A stretch of DNA of 64,000 nucleotides from Photobacterium jeanii (GCF_001650345.1 NZ_LVHF01000012.1:992001-1056000), one strand, 5' to 3'. Positions 16,736 through 25,145 are shown, numbered from the stretch's first letter. Notes: a model not told the origin generated them from the letters alone. Numbers and translations are program-made.

Positions 16736-17635
16736 ATGACAAATATATCCCCACAAAATTCTGCAAAAATCGTTGCCATTGGTGGCGGTCACGGTCTTGG
16801 TCGCATGCTATCAGCACTGTCTGATTACGGCTCACAAGTGACAGGCATTGTTACCACTACAGATAATGGTGGTTCTACAGGGCGTATTCGTGCCTGTCAG
16901 GGTGGCATTGCTTGGGGAGACACTCGCAACTGTATTAATCAGCTGATCACCGAACCATCAGTGGGCTCAATGATTTTTGAGTACCGCTTTAAAGGTACGG
17001 GAGAACTCAATGGTCATAACCTTGGTAACTTAATGCTAACGGCGTTGGATAACTTAAGTATTCGCCCACTTGATGCGATCAACTTGATCCGCGATATGCT
17101 TAAAGTCGAACCCCACATCGTCCCAATGACAGAGCATCCTGCAGATCTCTCTGCCATGACACCGAATGGCGATATAATTTATGGCGAAACCAGTGTTGAT
17201 GAGCTTGAGGAAGTACCACTGCGCTTGTATGTCGAGCCAGCAGTGCCGGCAACCAAGGAAGCAGTAACTGCGATTGAAGAAGCCGATGTGATCTTACTTG
17301 GTCCGGGGAGCTTTTTGACTAGTGTGATGCCACCACTATTGCTGAAAGATATTGAAGGGGCGCTAAAAGCTTCAAAAGCGACAATCGCCTTTGTCACCAA
17401 CTTAGATAAAGAAAAAGGCCCAGCAGGTATGATGGACCTTTCGACAATGCTGCACTGGTGTGAGCGTGGGATGGGCGGTCGTCATATTGATGTGGTGATC
17501 ACTGATAAAGCACTGCCAGATATTGAGCCTCGTTACCACCAACAAATTGAAGAGCTAGCCGCCAGTAACCACAACTGGCGACACGACCGCTGTAAATTAA
17601 AGGATGCGGTCGATAAGCTGCTCGTCAGCCGCTAG
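16736..17635 (+). CDS. YvcK/YbhK (CofD-like) family protein, gluconeogenesis factor
   Basis: Protein of 299 residues of the CofD/YvcK superfamily. Relatives bind nucleotide-sugars such as UDP-GlcNAc (B. subtilis YvcK) and are linked to carbon metabolism and cell shape; the E. coli homologue is YbhK. Diagnostic motifs: IVAIGGGHGLGRMLSAL, IVTTTDNGGSTGRIR, GIAWGDTRNCINQL, GHNLGNLML and VILLGPGSFLTSVMP. The frame can be opened to a GTG at 16673, but the ATG at 16736 gives the length and N-terminus of YbhK (302 aa); no strong Shine-Dalgarno precedes either. The 3' end overlaps the convergent luxU gene by 39 bases. Confidence 0.9.
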   Translation: MTNISPQNSAKIVAIGGGHGLGRMLSALSDYGSQVTGIVTTTDNGGSTGRIRACQGGIAWGDTRNCINQLITEPSVGSMIFEYRFKGTGELNGHNLGNLMLTALDNLSIRPLDAINLIRDMLKVEPHIVPMTEHPADLSAMTPNGDIIYGETSVDELEEVPLRLYVEPAVPATKEAVTAIEEADVILLGPGSFLTSVMPPLLLKDIEGALKASKATIAFVTNLDKEKGPAGMMDLSTMLHWCERGMGGRHIDVVITDKALPDIEPRYHQQIEELAASNHNWRHDRCKLKDAVDKLLVSR

Positions 17636-17956
17636 TTCTTTATACTCTTTCGCCATGCCTTGTACCATTTGTCTGAATTCAGGCAAATGGTCAACCATCC
17701 ACTGTTCTTGCCCTTGTTTCACTCGTGATTCACACTCTTGCGCCATCGCCGCTAATTCGTCTGCACCAAAACTCGCTGCGCTACTCTTAATCGCATGGCT
17801 GATCTCACCCACTTGATTCACGGTTGGCTCGTTTGATAATTGGTGCAAATACTGATGTAACTCATCACTAAACACATTGAACAAGAGCGAGACTGTCTCT
17901 TGACCGACTTCATCGGCCAGTCGTTTAATTGTTTCTGCATTGATTGCTGTCGCCAT
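17597..17956 (-). CDS. luxU: Quorum-sensing phosphorelay protein LuxU (Hpt domain)
   Basis: Single-domain histidine phosphotransferase of 119 residues that relays phosphate from hybrid sensor kinases (LuxQ/LuxN/CqsS type) to LuxO. The phosphoacceptor is His54 in ISHAIKSSAASFGAD, the classic Hpt motif. It begins 12 bases after luxO and is surely cotranscribed, as in other Vibrionaceae. Its 3' end overlaps the convergent YvcK-like gene by 39 bases, unusually tight packing that may let antisense transcripts interact. No sensor kinase gene is in the window. Confidence 0.93.
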   Translation of the reverse strand: MATAINAETIKRLADEVGQETVSLLFNVFSDELHQYLHQLSNEPTVNQVGEISHAIKSSAASFGADELAAMAQECESRVKQGQEQWMVDHLPEFRQMVQGMAKEYKELAADEQLIDRIL

Positions 17957-17968
17957 AACTCGCTCTCC

Positions 17969-19408
17969 CTATTTACTACCCGTGACTTCTTGCCAGGTTT
18001 GTAATTTACGATAAATGGTAGATGGGCTAACTTCTAATAAGCCTGCTGCTCGCGGAATATTGCCATTGCACGCATCAATAGCAGCTTGAATCGCCCGTTT
18101 TTCGACAATCCATAACGGTTCAATGGCTTGCCTTTCATCTCCACCCATGCTTGAAGGTGTAACTGACTGAGATACAGCCGGTTTAGACACCGCAGGTTCT
18201 GAAGGAGTTGATGCAATTTCAGCGCCATTTCTCTGCTTCAGCTGTGGTGGCAGCATATCTATGGTCACTTCATCATTATCATTGAGCACAACAATGTTTC
18301 GGATCACATTCTGAAGCTCACGAACATTGCCCGGCCACTGGTATTGATTGAAGAAATTTGTCACTTGATTATCAAAGCGACTGAAGTTTTTGCCCTCTTC
18401 TAATGACATTAAAGCCAACAGAGCATGTGCTATTTCAATCACATCATCACCCCGCTCACGCAGTGGCGGCAAGGTGACTGGAATAACATGCAAACGATAG
18501 TACAAGTCTTCACGAAAACGTCCTTCTTGTACCTCAACCCATGGGTCACGGTTGGTTGCACACACAAAGCGTACATCTACCGTTTGGGTCTTCGATGAAC
18601 CGACTTTTTGATAAGTTCCGGTTTGGATAAAACGCAGTAGCTTGCTTTGCAAATCCAAATCCATTTCACAAAGCTCATCAAGGAAGAGTGTACCGTTATC
18701 CGCTAATTCAACCGCGCCTTGGCGCTCGGTGGATGCCCCTGTAAAAGCGCCTTTTACGTGACCAAACAACTCACTCTCAATCAATTCTTTCGGAATAGCA
18801 GCACAGTTTAATGCGACAAAAGGCTTGTCGTTACGAGGGCTAGCAGCATGTATAGCCTCGGCACAGACCTCTTTACCTGTACCGCTTTCACCAGTAATAA
18901 AGACAGTTGCCTTACTGGCCGCGGCAGATTCAATCACCCGATACACAGCTTGCATCGGTAAGCTGTTTCCGATGAAACCTTGATATTGCGCCCCACCTTG
19001 TTTGGACTCCGGCGTTTTATCTTCTTTCTGCTCTTGTTTTAAAGCGTTATTCACCGTAATACGCAGGCGATCAGCTTCACACGGCTTAATTAAGAAGTCT
19101 TGTGCACCGTAGCGCATGGCTTCTACAGCTACATCGATAGAGCCATGAGCCGTCATGATCACCACAGGCACATTCCCGTAGTCGCGACGCACTGACTCAA
19201 GCACTTGCATGCCTGTCATATCAGGCAGACGTAAATCAAGCAGCACCAAATCAGGGACTGCTGCTTTGAACATATCGAGCGCTTCTTGCCCTGTTCCAAC
19301 AATATCAACCTGAAGGCCAAGTGGATTCAAATAGGATTTGTACAGCGCAGCAACAGATGCGGTGTCTTCGACCATAAGCACCTGACGCTGTTTACTTTTG
19401 CTTTCCAT
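17969..19408 (-). CDS. luxO: Quorum-sensing sigma-54-dependent response regulator LuxO
   Basis: Central regulator of Vibrio quorum sensing, 479 residues. Receiver domain (about 8-125) with acidic pocket [11 protein letters not shown] and phosphoacceptor Asp58 in [14 protein letters not shown]+ sigma-54 activation domain (about 145-385) with Walker A GESGTGKE, the sigma-54-contacting GAFTGA loop and Walker [10 protein letters not shown]-terminal Fis-type helix-turn-helix ([20 protein letters not shown]). At low cell density LuxO-P activates qrr sRNAs with sigma-54; a Qrr gene with a -24/-12 promoter lies directly upstream and divergent. A strong GAGGAGG site precedes the ATG. luxU follows by 12 bases. 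Confidence 0.97.
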   Translation of the reverse strand: MESKSKQRQVLMVEDTASVAALYKSYLNPLGLQVDIVGTGQEALDMFKAAVPDLVLLDLRLPDMTGMQVLESVRRDYGNVPVVIMTAHGSIDVAVEAMRYGAQDFLIKPCEADRLRITVNNALKQEQKEDKTPESKQGGAQYQGFIGNSLPMQAVYRVIESAAASKATVFITGESGTGKEVCAEAIHAASPRNDKPFVALNCAAIPKELIESELFGHVKGAFTGASTERQGAVELADNGTLFLDELCEMDLDLQSKLLRFIQTGTYQKVGSSKTQTVDVRFVCATNRDPWVEVQEGRFREDLYYRLHVIPVTLPPLRERGDDVIEIAHALLALMSLEEGKNFSRFDNQVTNFFNQYQWPGNVRELQNVIRNIVVLNDNDEVTIDMLPPQLKQRNGAEIASTPSEPAVSKPAVSQSVTPSSMGGDERQAIEPLWIVEKRAIQAAIDACNGNIPRAAGLLEVSPSTIYRKLQTWQEVTGSK

Positions 19409-19510
19409 TGCGACCTCCTCACATCCTTAAAGTAATTGTAATCAAAACCTAATCACTGTGGTTATTAATTTCTTGTTTTCAAATTTTCTCATTTCAGTTT
19501 GCAATTCGAT

Positions 19511-19523
19511 TCGCAAAATGCAA
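19511..19523 (+). promoter_or_regulatory. Candidate LuxO binding site upstream of qrr
   Basis: TCGCAAAATGCAA matches the LuxO-type palindrome TTGCA-W3-TGCAA with one mismatch, in a stretch (19499-19524) that repeats TTTGCAA- and CGCAAA-like halves. It lies about 90 bases before the -24 element, an expected distance for a sigma-54 enhancer. Confidence 0.55.
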
Positions 19524-19608
19524 ATAACAATAAGAGTGTAGAATAAATTTACGCCAAAAACATCACAAAGCCCCTGAAAAAAGTGCATTTAATGGTCCAC
19601 AAAAAAGT

Positions 19609-19624
19609 TGGCACAGTGCATGCA
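19609..19624 (+). promoter_or_regulatory. Sigma-54 promoter of qrr
   Basis: TTGGCAC with GG at 19610-19611 and GC at 19622-19623 (TGCA), exactly 12 bases apart, matching the -24/-12 consensus well. Transcription would begin about 12 bases after the GC, at the first base of the Qrr hairpin near 19634. Confidence 0.85.
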
Positions 19625-19633
19625 CTATTAATT

Positions 19634-19731
19634 GTGACTCGTAAGAGTCAACCTAGCCAACTGACGTTGTTTGTGATTCATTTCACTAAAACAATGACGC
19701 CAACCGACATTATTACGGTTGGCTTTTTTTT
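19634..19731 (+). ncRNA. qrr1: Quorum regulatory small RNA Qrr
   Basis: About 98-nt Hfq-dependent sRNA. The 5' hairpin TGACTC-GTAA-GAGTCA (19635-19650) is followed by the near-invariant Qrr core CCTAGCCAACTGACGTTGTT, the segment that pairs with luxR/hapR-type and other target mRNAs. An AU-rich region comes next, then a terminator stem GCCAACCG / CGGTTGGC (19699-19723) with eight T residues. Position between luxO and uvrB, the sigma-54 promoter and the core sequence together identify it firmly. In Vibrionaceae with one Qrr gene it sits at this locus; only one can be seen in this window, so the total number in the genome is unknown. Confidence 0.95.
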
Positions 19732-20010
19732 ACCTAAAATTCAGCCAATTACAAATAGTTCTTATTTAACTACTGCTTTAAGTTCCCTCTCACCTTTTAC
19801 GAAAGTGGTTCGCTGTTAGATTTCGCTATTCTGCTTCTCATCCCATGATGCATGCGCAAAAAACCACTACGAATAACTTTGCTTTCAGCTTTCACCGTTT
19901 CCGTTATGCAGTGTATAGAGATTTAGACGCACCACATCGTCAAACACGTAGCGTCATATTGAGATAAACGAAGTAATAATAGAGTGAGTAAATAGAAGGG
20001 ATAAAAGAAA

Positions 20011-20045
20011 ATGCCTTCTATCTAGGTAAGCAAGACAGAAGGCAT
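20011..20045 (-). terminator. Probable terminator of uvrB
   Basis: Arms ATGCCTTCT and AGAAGGCAT (9 bp) around a 17-base loop. The minus-strand readout continues with TTTTCTTTTAT. It is 45 bases after the uvrB stop. Confidence 0.6.
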
Positions 20046-20089
20046 CAATAGACAGTCACTACGACAAAGCCGCAGTACTCGATTCGTGA

Positions 20090-22105
20090 TTAGCTATTCG
20101 CAATGAACTGCTGACGTAAGTTATGGATTTTATCGCGCACTTCGGCTGCTTTTTCAAATTCCAAGTTTTGCGCAAAATCGTACATCTCAGATTCCAGCGC
20201 TTGAATTTTGCTTTCCAACTCTTGTGGCGACAAGCTGGTGTAACTTGCCTTCTGCTCCGCCACTTTATGTAGCTTCGCGGCTTTATTGCTACTTTTGCTC
20301 TGCCCCATTTCCATAATGTCGGCAATTTTCTTATTCAAGGCTTTAGGCACAATGCCTTTTTCCTCATTATAAGCCGCCTGCTTTTCACGGCGACGGTTGG
20401 TTTCATCCATCGCACGCTTCATTGAGCCAGTGATCTTATCTGCATATAAGATGGCTTTACCTTCAAGGTTACGAGCCGCACGACCTATGGTCTGAATCAA
20501 CGAACGCTCTGAACGGAGGAAACCTTCTTTATCGGCATCGAGAATAGCAACCAGCGAAACTTCTGGCATATCCAGACCTTCTCGCAATAAGTTGATCCCC
20601 ACCAGCACATCAAATTCACCCAAGCGAAGATCACGAATAATCTCAACTCGCTCAACCGTATCAATATCCGAATGTAAGTAACGTACTTTAACGCCATGCT
20701 CTGAAAGGTATTCAGTCAAGTCTTCTGCCATTCGCTTAGTGAGGGTAGTGACTAAAACACGTTCCCCTTTCGCCTCACGAATACGAATTTCGGATAGCAG
20801 ATCATCAACCTGCGTCGATACCGGACGCACTTCAATTTCAGGATCGAGCAAACCCGTTGGGCGAACTACCTGCTCTGCGATCTCGTTATCGCACTTCTCA
20901 AGCTCATAGTTACCAGGGGTTGCTGATACATAAACAGTTTGTGGTGCCAGCGCTTCAAACTCATCGAACTTCATTGGACGGTTATCCAATGCCGACGGCA
21001 AGCGGAAACCATATTCAACTAAATTTTCTTTTCGAGAGCGGTCACCACGGTACATAGCACCGATTTGCGACACGGTAACGTGGGACTCATCAATGATCAG
21101 CAGACCATCAGCAGGTAGATAATCAAATAATGTCGGTGGTGGCTCGCCTTCAGCGCGACCACTGAGGTAGCGTGAGTAGTTTTCGATACCAGAACAAAAG
21201 CCCAGCTCGTTCATCATTTCAATATCAAATTGCGTACGCTGAGCAATACGCTGCTCTTCCACCAGCTTATTGTTATCCATTAGCTGCTTACGGCGAACAA
21301 CTAACTCATCTTTGATATTTTCTATCGCCTCCAAGATACGTTCGCGCGGGGTGACATAGTGCGTTTTCGGATAAATCGTACAGCGCGCCAAATCACGTTG
21401 AATAATGGCGCCCGTTAGTGGGTCGAACGAACTGATACAATCCACTTCATCATCAAACAACTCGATGCGAATCGCATCTTTCTCAGATTCAGCAGGGAAA
21501 ACATCAATAACTTCGCCACGCACACGGAAAGTACCGCGCTCGAACGCTACATCATTACGCTGATATTGCAGCTCAGCCAAACGAGCAAGTACATCGCGCT
21601 GATTTAAGAAATCACCACGACGCACGTGCAGCATCATCTTAAGATAAGAATCAGGATCACCAAGGCCGTAAATCGCCGACACGGATGCGATGATCACCAC
21701 ATCGCGGCGCTCTAGCAATGCCTTAGTTGCAGAAAGACGCATTTGCTCAATGTGGGCATTGACCGACGCATCTTTTTCAATAAACGTGTCGGTTGTTGGT
21801 ACATAAGCTTCAGGCTGGTAATAATCGTAGTAAGAAACAAAATACTCGACGGCGTTTTCAGGGAAAAATTCTTTCATCTCCCCATAGAGTTGCGCTGCCA
21901 GTGTTTTATTTGGCGCTAAGATCAAGGTTGGACGGTTACTTTGGGCGATCACATTCGCCACCGTGAAAGTTTTACCTGAACCTGTAACCCCTAACAGGGT
22001 TTGATGGGCAAGCCCAGCATCCAGACCTTCTAGTAATTGATTGATAGCCGTAGGTTGGTCACCTGATGGAGTAAAAGGTGAGGCCAGCTTAAACAGTTTG
22101 CTCAT
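20090..22105 (-). CDS. uvrB: Excinuclease ABC subunit UvrB
   Basis: DNA-damage verification helicase of nucleotide excision repair, 671 residues. Walker [14 protein letters not shown] near residue 40, the beta-hairpin region [12 protein letters not shown], the DEAH-like box [10 protein letters not shown], and helicase motifs V/VI ([23 protein letters not shown]). The C-terminal UVR domain ([20 protein letters not shown]) binds UvrC. Length agrees with the family (about 670). No clear LexA box (CTG-N10-CAG) was seen in the 300 bases upstream, although uvrB is SOS-regulated in E. coli. Several DnaA-box matches occur further upstream. Confidence 0.97.
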   Translation of the reverse strand: MSKLFKLASPFTPSGDQPTAINQLLEGLDAGLAHQTLLGVTGSGKTFTVANVIAQSNRPTLILAPNKTLAAQLYGEMKEFFPENAVEYFVSYYDYYQPEAYVPTTDTFIEKDASVNAHIEQMRLSATKALLERRDVVIIASVSAIYGLGDPDSYLKMMLHVRRGDFLNQRDVLARLAELQYQRNDVAFERGTFRVRGEVIDVFPAESEKDAIRIELFDDEVDCISSFDPLTGAIIQRDLARCTIYPKTHYVTPRERILEAIENIKDELVVRRKQLMDNNKLVEEQRIAQRTQFDIEMMNELGFCSGIENYSRYLSGRAEGEPPPTLFDYLPADGLLIIDESHVTVSQIGAMYRGDRSRKENLVEYGFRLPSALDNRPMKFDEFEALAPQTVYVSATPGNYELEKCDNEIAEQVVRPTGLLDPEIEVRPVSTQVDDLLSEIRIREAKGERVLVTTLTKRMAEDLTEYLSEHGVKVRYLHSDIDTVERVEIIRDLRLGEFDVLVGINLLREGLDMPEVSLVAILDADKEGFLRSERSLIQTIGRAARNLEGKAILYADKITGSMKRAMDETNRRREKQAAYNEEKGIVPKALNKKIADIMEMGQSKSSNKAAKLHKVAEQKASYTSLSPQELESKIQALESEMYDFAQNLEFEKAAEVRDKIHNLRQQFIANS

Positions 22106-22552
22106 CTGCCATACTCAACTGAAATATCTACTCGCTATTGTCGCTGCTCACGAGGTGAAGTCAACTAAGTCGATTCAAAGCATTGACTTTCATTTTCCGA
22201 ACACGTAAATTACACGCCCCTGACAGCAATAACGCCTGCCAGCCCCCATATATTTTTGCGGCAAGCCTGTCGTAAAAAGTAGCCACTCTCAAGACAAAAT
22301 TTCATTCTGTTTATTCGCAGTTAAGCACTATTAATCCACAGTTTATTCAAGTTTTGATTTAAATCAATTCACACCTATTTTCAAACTACTGTTTTATTAG
22401 CGTCCTATTCCATCATGTGAATATTTTCAACAGAATATTATTCTCAACCCAGTCATAACAAACGATTAGCTAACCACACCACCTTGTTCAAAAAACAAAC
22501 AAACCGTACTTCTATACTGCGTTTTCGTACTTCCTAAGCATCCATCAACACA

Positions 22553-22561
22553 GTTATCCAC
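22553..22561 (+). promoter_or_regulatory. DnaA box, exact match
   Basis: TTATCCACA, an exact match to TTATNCACA. Two further exact matches on the other strand lie at 22823-22831 and 23385-23393, with one-mismatch copies between. Confidence 0.5.
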
Positions 22562-22610
22562 AGTTTTTGTGGGTAAGTGATGTAAACCCTTGCCATTACT
22601 GGGCTCGGGG

Positions 22611-22662
22611 AAAGCAAGTTCTTTTTTTCACAATTATCTGCACAGAAAAACTTGCTTTTTTT
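22611..22662 (+). terminator. Long-loop intrinsic terminator in the uvrB upstream region
   Basis: Arms AAAGCAAGTT (22611-22620) and AACTTGCTTT (22649-22658) are perfect 10-bp complements; the right arm runs into seven T residues. The 28-base loop is AT-rich. No gene precedes it on the plus strand, so it would end an unannotated RNA starting somewhere in 22400-22600. Confidence 0.5.
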
Positions 22663-22822
22663 CGCATCAGCTAAGCCCTCAACTGCCGAAAGATCCACCA
22701 AAGGATCAATAAAGTTAGTGATCAACCGCTCATATGCAAAAGGTTTATTTATGTAAATTACTCACAACACATTAGCTCAACAGTCATGGGCAAGCTCAAC
22801 GCCAAAATGTATGATAGTGCCC

Positions 22823-22831
22823 TGTGAATAA
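22823..22831 (-). promoter_or_regulatory. DnaA box, exact match
   Basis: TGTGAATAA, complement TTATTCACA, 31 bases before the YgjP-like gene start. Confidence 0.4.
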
Positions 22832-22861
22832 CCCTAGCGGCATGATGCAACCCAACCATAG

Positions 22862-23371
22862 ATGAAAACACTAAAATACCTACAGGGTTATCCAACCCAT
22901 TTAACCGACCAAGTAGAACAATTGATCAATAAAGATCAACTAGCACCATTGCTGCTCAAGCGTTACCCTCAAACCCATGACATTAAGACAGAAAAAGCCT
23001 TATACGATTACGTGATCAACATTAAGAATCAGTATCTGAAAAAATCAGCGCCGATCAGCAAAGTCGCCTACGACAACAAGATCAATGTGATCCACCATGC
23101 TTTAGGCTTACACAGCTTTGTTTCTCGCGTCCAAGGAGGCAAACTAAAAGCCAAACATGAAATCCGAGTGGCTTCTGTTTTTAAAAAAGGACCAGAGGCG
23201 TTTTTGCGCATGATCGTTGTTCACGAATTAGCGCACTTAAGAGAGAAAGAGCACAACAAAGCTTTCTATCAGCTCTGTTGCCATATGGAACCCAACTACC
23301 ACCAGTTGGAATTTGATATGCGTTTGTACTTAACGCAATTGGATAAATTTGGTGAGATTTACCAAGGTTAG
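22862..23371 (+). CDS. YgjP-like metallopeptidase domain protein (M48-type HExxH)
   Basis: Cytoplasmic protein of 169 residues with the zinc-binding helix VVHELAHLREKEHNKAFY (about residues 119-136). The HELAH metal/catalytic motif and the following EHNKAFY pattern are characteristic of the YgjP/WLM-like family (DUF45). The third ligand is usually the His of this EH-x-F element. The N-terminal half is basic and helical. No signal peptide. Substrate unknown. It is monocistronic, divergent from uvrB, and the start codon overlaps a TAG in another frame. A further DnaA-box match falls 14 bases after its stop. Confidence 0.82.
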   Translation: MKTLKYLQGYPTHLTDQVEQLINKDQLAPLLLKRYPQTHDIKTEKALYDYVINIKNQYLKKSAPISKVAYDNKINVIHHALGLHSFVSRVQGGKLKAKHEIRVASVFKKGPEAFLRMIVVHELAHLREKEHNKAFYQLCCHMEPNYHQLEFDMRLYLTQLDKFGEIYQG

Positions 23372-23410
23372 AGACTGTTAACCTTGTGAATAACATACAT
23401 AAGTGTTCGT

Positions 23411-23662
23411 TTAATCAAGGTTATACTGATTAGTATCACACGGCTTCGGACGACATACCCAAGCGCAAAAAGCTCTCACTTGTGGCAAAACTGTCAAATT
23501 TAAAATTAGCGCACACGGCCAGCCAATCATAAAACTTTGTCCCCATACTGCTGGCCACGCATCACTGAACCCAAGCTTATACCCAGATAATAAGCCCGAC
23601 ATCATACTAGCCATTGTTAATGATGAAAGAATGCTGGTTAACCACTGCTGTTTTCGGCTCAT
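23411..23662 (-). CDS. DUF2798 family small membrane protein
   Basis: Two-helix inner-membrane protein of 83 residues. The first helix is around 8-28 (LTSILSSLTMASMMSGLLSG), the second around 42-60 (FMIGWPCALILNLTVLPQV). The pattern of GF-x-W in the loop, a helix with W-x2-A and a terminal LP-V matches DUF2798 proteins, which are uncharacterised and often lie beside LysR-type regulators. That is the case here: a LysR gene starts 126 bases away in the opposite direction and may control it. The basic/cysteine-containing tail (CAWVCRPKPCDTNQ) is unusual for the family. Confidence 0.75.
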   Translation of the reverse strand: MSRKQQWLTSILSSLTMASMMSGLLSGYKLGFSDAWPAVWGQSFMIGWPCALILNLTVLPQVRAFCAWVCRPKPCDTNQYNLD

Positions 23663-23788
23663 TCACTGCCCTCTATCTATATATCTACTAATTAACGTAA
23701 TCACCAACAGCTAAGCTCATTGGTTTTCGCCTTTGAGGTATTATGATAGATTCACTCATATCTGATAAAAACAAGTAAATATTGAAGT

Positions 23789-24682
23789 ATGAGTTCCATA
23801 TTTGGAAGCATTGACGATCTCTACCTATTCTGCAAAGTCGTAGAATATGGTTCGTTACAAAAAGCGGCTCAAGCCTTACAGTTACCACAATCCACGGTTT
23901 CTCGTCGGCTCAATAACTTAGAGAGCAAACTCAATATTCGCTTGTTAGAAAAGCATGGCAGGGAATTAGCGCCAACGGCTGTGGGTAAGCTCGCGTTTAC
24001 TAGTATCAGTAGCGGAATGGAAACACTCGAGTTTGGAGTCGAGCATTTAAGTGAGCAAACTAACAAGGTAACGGGCAAGATCAAGTTATCCATGCCACAC
24101 ACTTTGTACCGCAGCTTTATTGCGCCAACGATTGATAGTTACTTAAAAGCCTACCCTGATGTTCAACTGAATTTAGCACTCAATAATGAACACACTAAGC
24201 CAGTAACGGATCATGATTTGCTGATCACGTTTAACATTGCTGATATGGATGACATGATTGCTCGGCCACTGTTTAAAGCAAAGCATGGTTTCTTTATTAG
24301 TCCTGAATACTTAGAAACGATTGGCAAGGTGTCGTGCCCCAAAGATTTAGCGAACGTCGATTGGATTTTAGGTGAACAGCAATCACAGATGCCATTCTAC
24401 CGGCATGGCGAGTTTGTTGAAGATTTGGCGATTCGACCTCGGCTGATCGTCAACGATATTCACGCTGCACTTGAAGCAGTTCAATTAGGTTTAGGTGTTG
24501 CCTCGTTACCACTAAGGCATGTACCGAAAGACACTAACTTAATTCACCTATTGCCTGACTATCATCGTAATGAGCGTCAATCCTACTTGGTTTATAAAGC
24601 CAGAAAATACCAGCCCAACGCCGTACGCTTGCTAATCCAAGCCTTACTCAAAAAAGGTGAACATTTAGATGAAATTGAGTAG
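23789..24682 (+). CDS. LysR family transcriptional regulator
   Basis: Regulator of 297 residues. N-terminal winged helix-turn-helix (about 1-60; LYLFCKVVEYGSLQKAAQAL and PQSTVSRRLNNLESKLNIRL) is typical of LysR proteins of the CrgA/AaeR type. The C-terminal periplasmic-binding-protein-like effector domain covers about 90-290 (GKIKLSMPHTLYR..., LGLGVASLPLRHV). Co-inducer unknown. It is divergent from the DUF2798 gene, its most likely target by the usual LysR arrangement. A hairpin at 24705-24726 ends the transcript. Confidence 0.92.
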   Translation: MSSIFGSIDDLYLFCKVVEYGSLQKAAQALQLPQSTVSRRLNNLESKLNIRLLEKHGRELAPTAVGKLAFTSISSGMETLEFGVEHLSEQTNKVTGKIKLSMPHTLYRSFIAPTIDSYLKAYPDVQLNLALNNEHTKPVTDHDLLITFNIADMDDMIARPLFKAKHGFFISPEYLETIGKVSCPKDLANVDWILGEQQSQMPFYRHGEFVEDLAIRPRLIVNDIHAALEAVQLGLGVASLPLRHVPKDTNLIHLLPDYHRNERQSYLVYKARKYQPNAVRLLIQALLKKGEHLDEIE

Positions 24683-24704
24683 GTAGCTCCAACGCGTACC
24701 AAAA

Positions 24705-24726
24705 AGCCCAGCATTTCTGCTGGGCT
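24705..24726. terminator. Terminator AGCCCAGCA / TGCTGGGCT, copy 1
   Basis: Nine-base-pair stem with loop TTTC, 23 bases after the LysR stop. The A run on its left gives a T run on the minus strand, so it best terminates minus-strand transcription from the tRNA side but may also serve the LysR gene. An identical hairpin occurs at 24997-25018. Confidence 0.75.
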
Positions 24727-24801
24727 CATTCTAAATGTGACGAAGCGTTAAGGGTATGGTGGATTGGGCTCAAACCCAATTCACTGAAACTTAAATGCAA
24801 A

Positions 24802-24827
24802 AAAGGCGCTGACAAATCAGCGCCTTT
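24802..24827 (-). terminator. Terminator beyond the duplicated tRNA tail
   Basis: Eleven-base-pair stem AAAGGCGCTGA / TCAGCGCCTTT with loop CAAA. The minus-strand product ends in a T run. Confidence 0.8.
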
Positions 24828-24831
24828 CTTA

Positions 24832-24855
24832 AATGTGGCGGAGAGATAGGGATTT
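24832..24855 (-). repeat. Duplicated 3' end of tRNA-Ser (CCA side)
   Basis: 24 bases identical to 25025-25048, the acceptor 3' side, CCA and part of the T-stem of the neighbouring tRNA-Ser(UGA). After the duplicated part the sequence diverges sharply into a GC-rich palindromic insert, so this is a truncated tRNA copy rather than a gene. Confidence 0.8.
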
Positions 24856-24968
24856 ACTGCTCGCAAGCTCGCGCCCTTCGGGCTATTGCCTTTTCGCGCC
24901 TTCGGCACGGGCAATGTGCTTTCGCTTCGCTCAGGTGAACCCCGTTCTAGGGTTCAGCACCCTATCTC
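24843..24968. repeat. Structured palindromic element bounded by GAGATAGGG / CCCTATCTC
   Basis: A 126-bp unit whose ends are perfect 9-bp inverted repeats (24843-24851 and 24960-24968) taken from the tRNA tail. Inside are nested hairpins: GCCC-TTC-GGGC (24873-24883), ATTGCC / GGCAAT (24885-24890, 24910-24915) enclosing GCC-TTC-GGC, and GAACCC / GGGTTC (24937-24942, 24950-24955). It is more GC-rich than its flanks and codes for nothing plausible. Confidence 0.6.
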
Positions 24969-24996
24969 ATCATTCCCCATGTTACAGATGTAAAAA

Positions 24997-25018
24997 AGCC
25001 CAGCATTTCTGCTGGGCT
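24997..25018 (-). terminator. Terminator AGCCCAGCA / TGCTGGGCT, copy 2, after the tRNA-Ser pair
   Basis: Identical stem and loop to the copy at 24705-24726. On the minus strand it lies just after tRNA-Ser(UGA) and ends in six T residues. Confidence 0.85.
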
Positions 25019-25028
25019 CTTTTGAATG

Positions 25029-25120
25029 TGGCGGAGAGATAGGGATTTGAACCCTAGATACGCTACAAACGTATGCCGGTTTTCAAGACCGGTGCTTTCA
25101 ACCACTCAGCCATCTCTCCG
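25029..25120 (-). tRNA. tRNA-Ser (anticodon UGA)
   Basis: Class II tRNA of about 92 bases including encoded CCA. The minus strand reads CGGAGAGATGGCTGAGTGG at the 5' end; the anticodon loop CTTGAAA gives UGA. There is a long variable arm (CATACGTTTGTAGCGTAT), then a T-arm GGGTTCAAATCCC, and the acceptor pairs CGGAGAG with CTCTCCG. It lies 25 bases downstream of the other tRNA-Ser, with a terminator 10 bases further on. Confidence 0.97.
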
Positions 25121-25145
25121 AAATTTTGATCATCTAAAAAGATGA

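Larger units (their letters stand above)
22106..22861. other. 756-bp intergenic region between uvrB and the YgjP-like gene
   Basis: AT-rich divergent region. It holds two exact DnaA boxes, several near-matches, and a terminator-like structure at 22611-22662. A minus-strand frame at 22534-22725 has no ribosome binding site and is judged spurious. No LexA box was recognised. The size is unusual for a window this densely coded. Confidence 0.5.

Noticed and set aside
19583..19819. Plus-strand frame of 78 codons
   Set aside because: It runs over the sigma-54 promoter and the whole Qrr sRNA; the RNA gene explains the sequence.
22200..22400. LexA box for uvrB
   Set aside because: The closest match, CTGTTTATTCGCAG, has an 8-base instead of a 10-base spacer.
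22534..22725. Minus-strand frame of 63 codons upstream of uvrB
   Set aside because: No ribosome binding site, overlaps the long-loop terminator and a DnaA box, and has no protein-like composition.
22553..23393. Replication origin suggested by DnaA boxes
   Set aside because: No gidA/dnaA/dnaN or rctB context, no AT-rich 13-mers recognised, and boxes are spread through a coding gene; kept only as a DnaA-binding cluster.
24832..24968. A third tRNA-Ser gene
   Set aside because: Only the 3' tail matches; no anticodon arm, D-arm or 5' acceptor strand can be folded.
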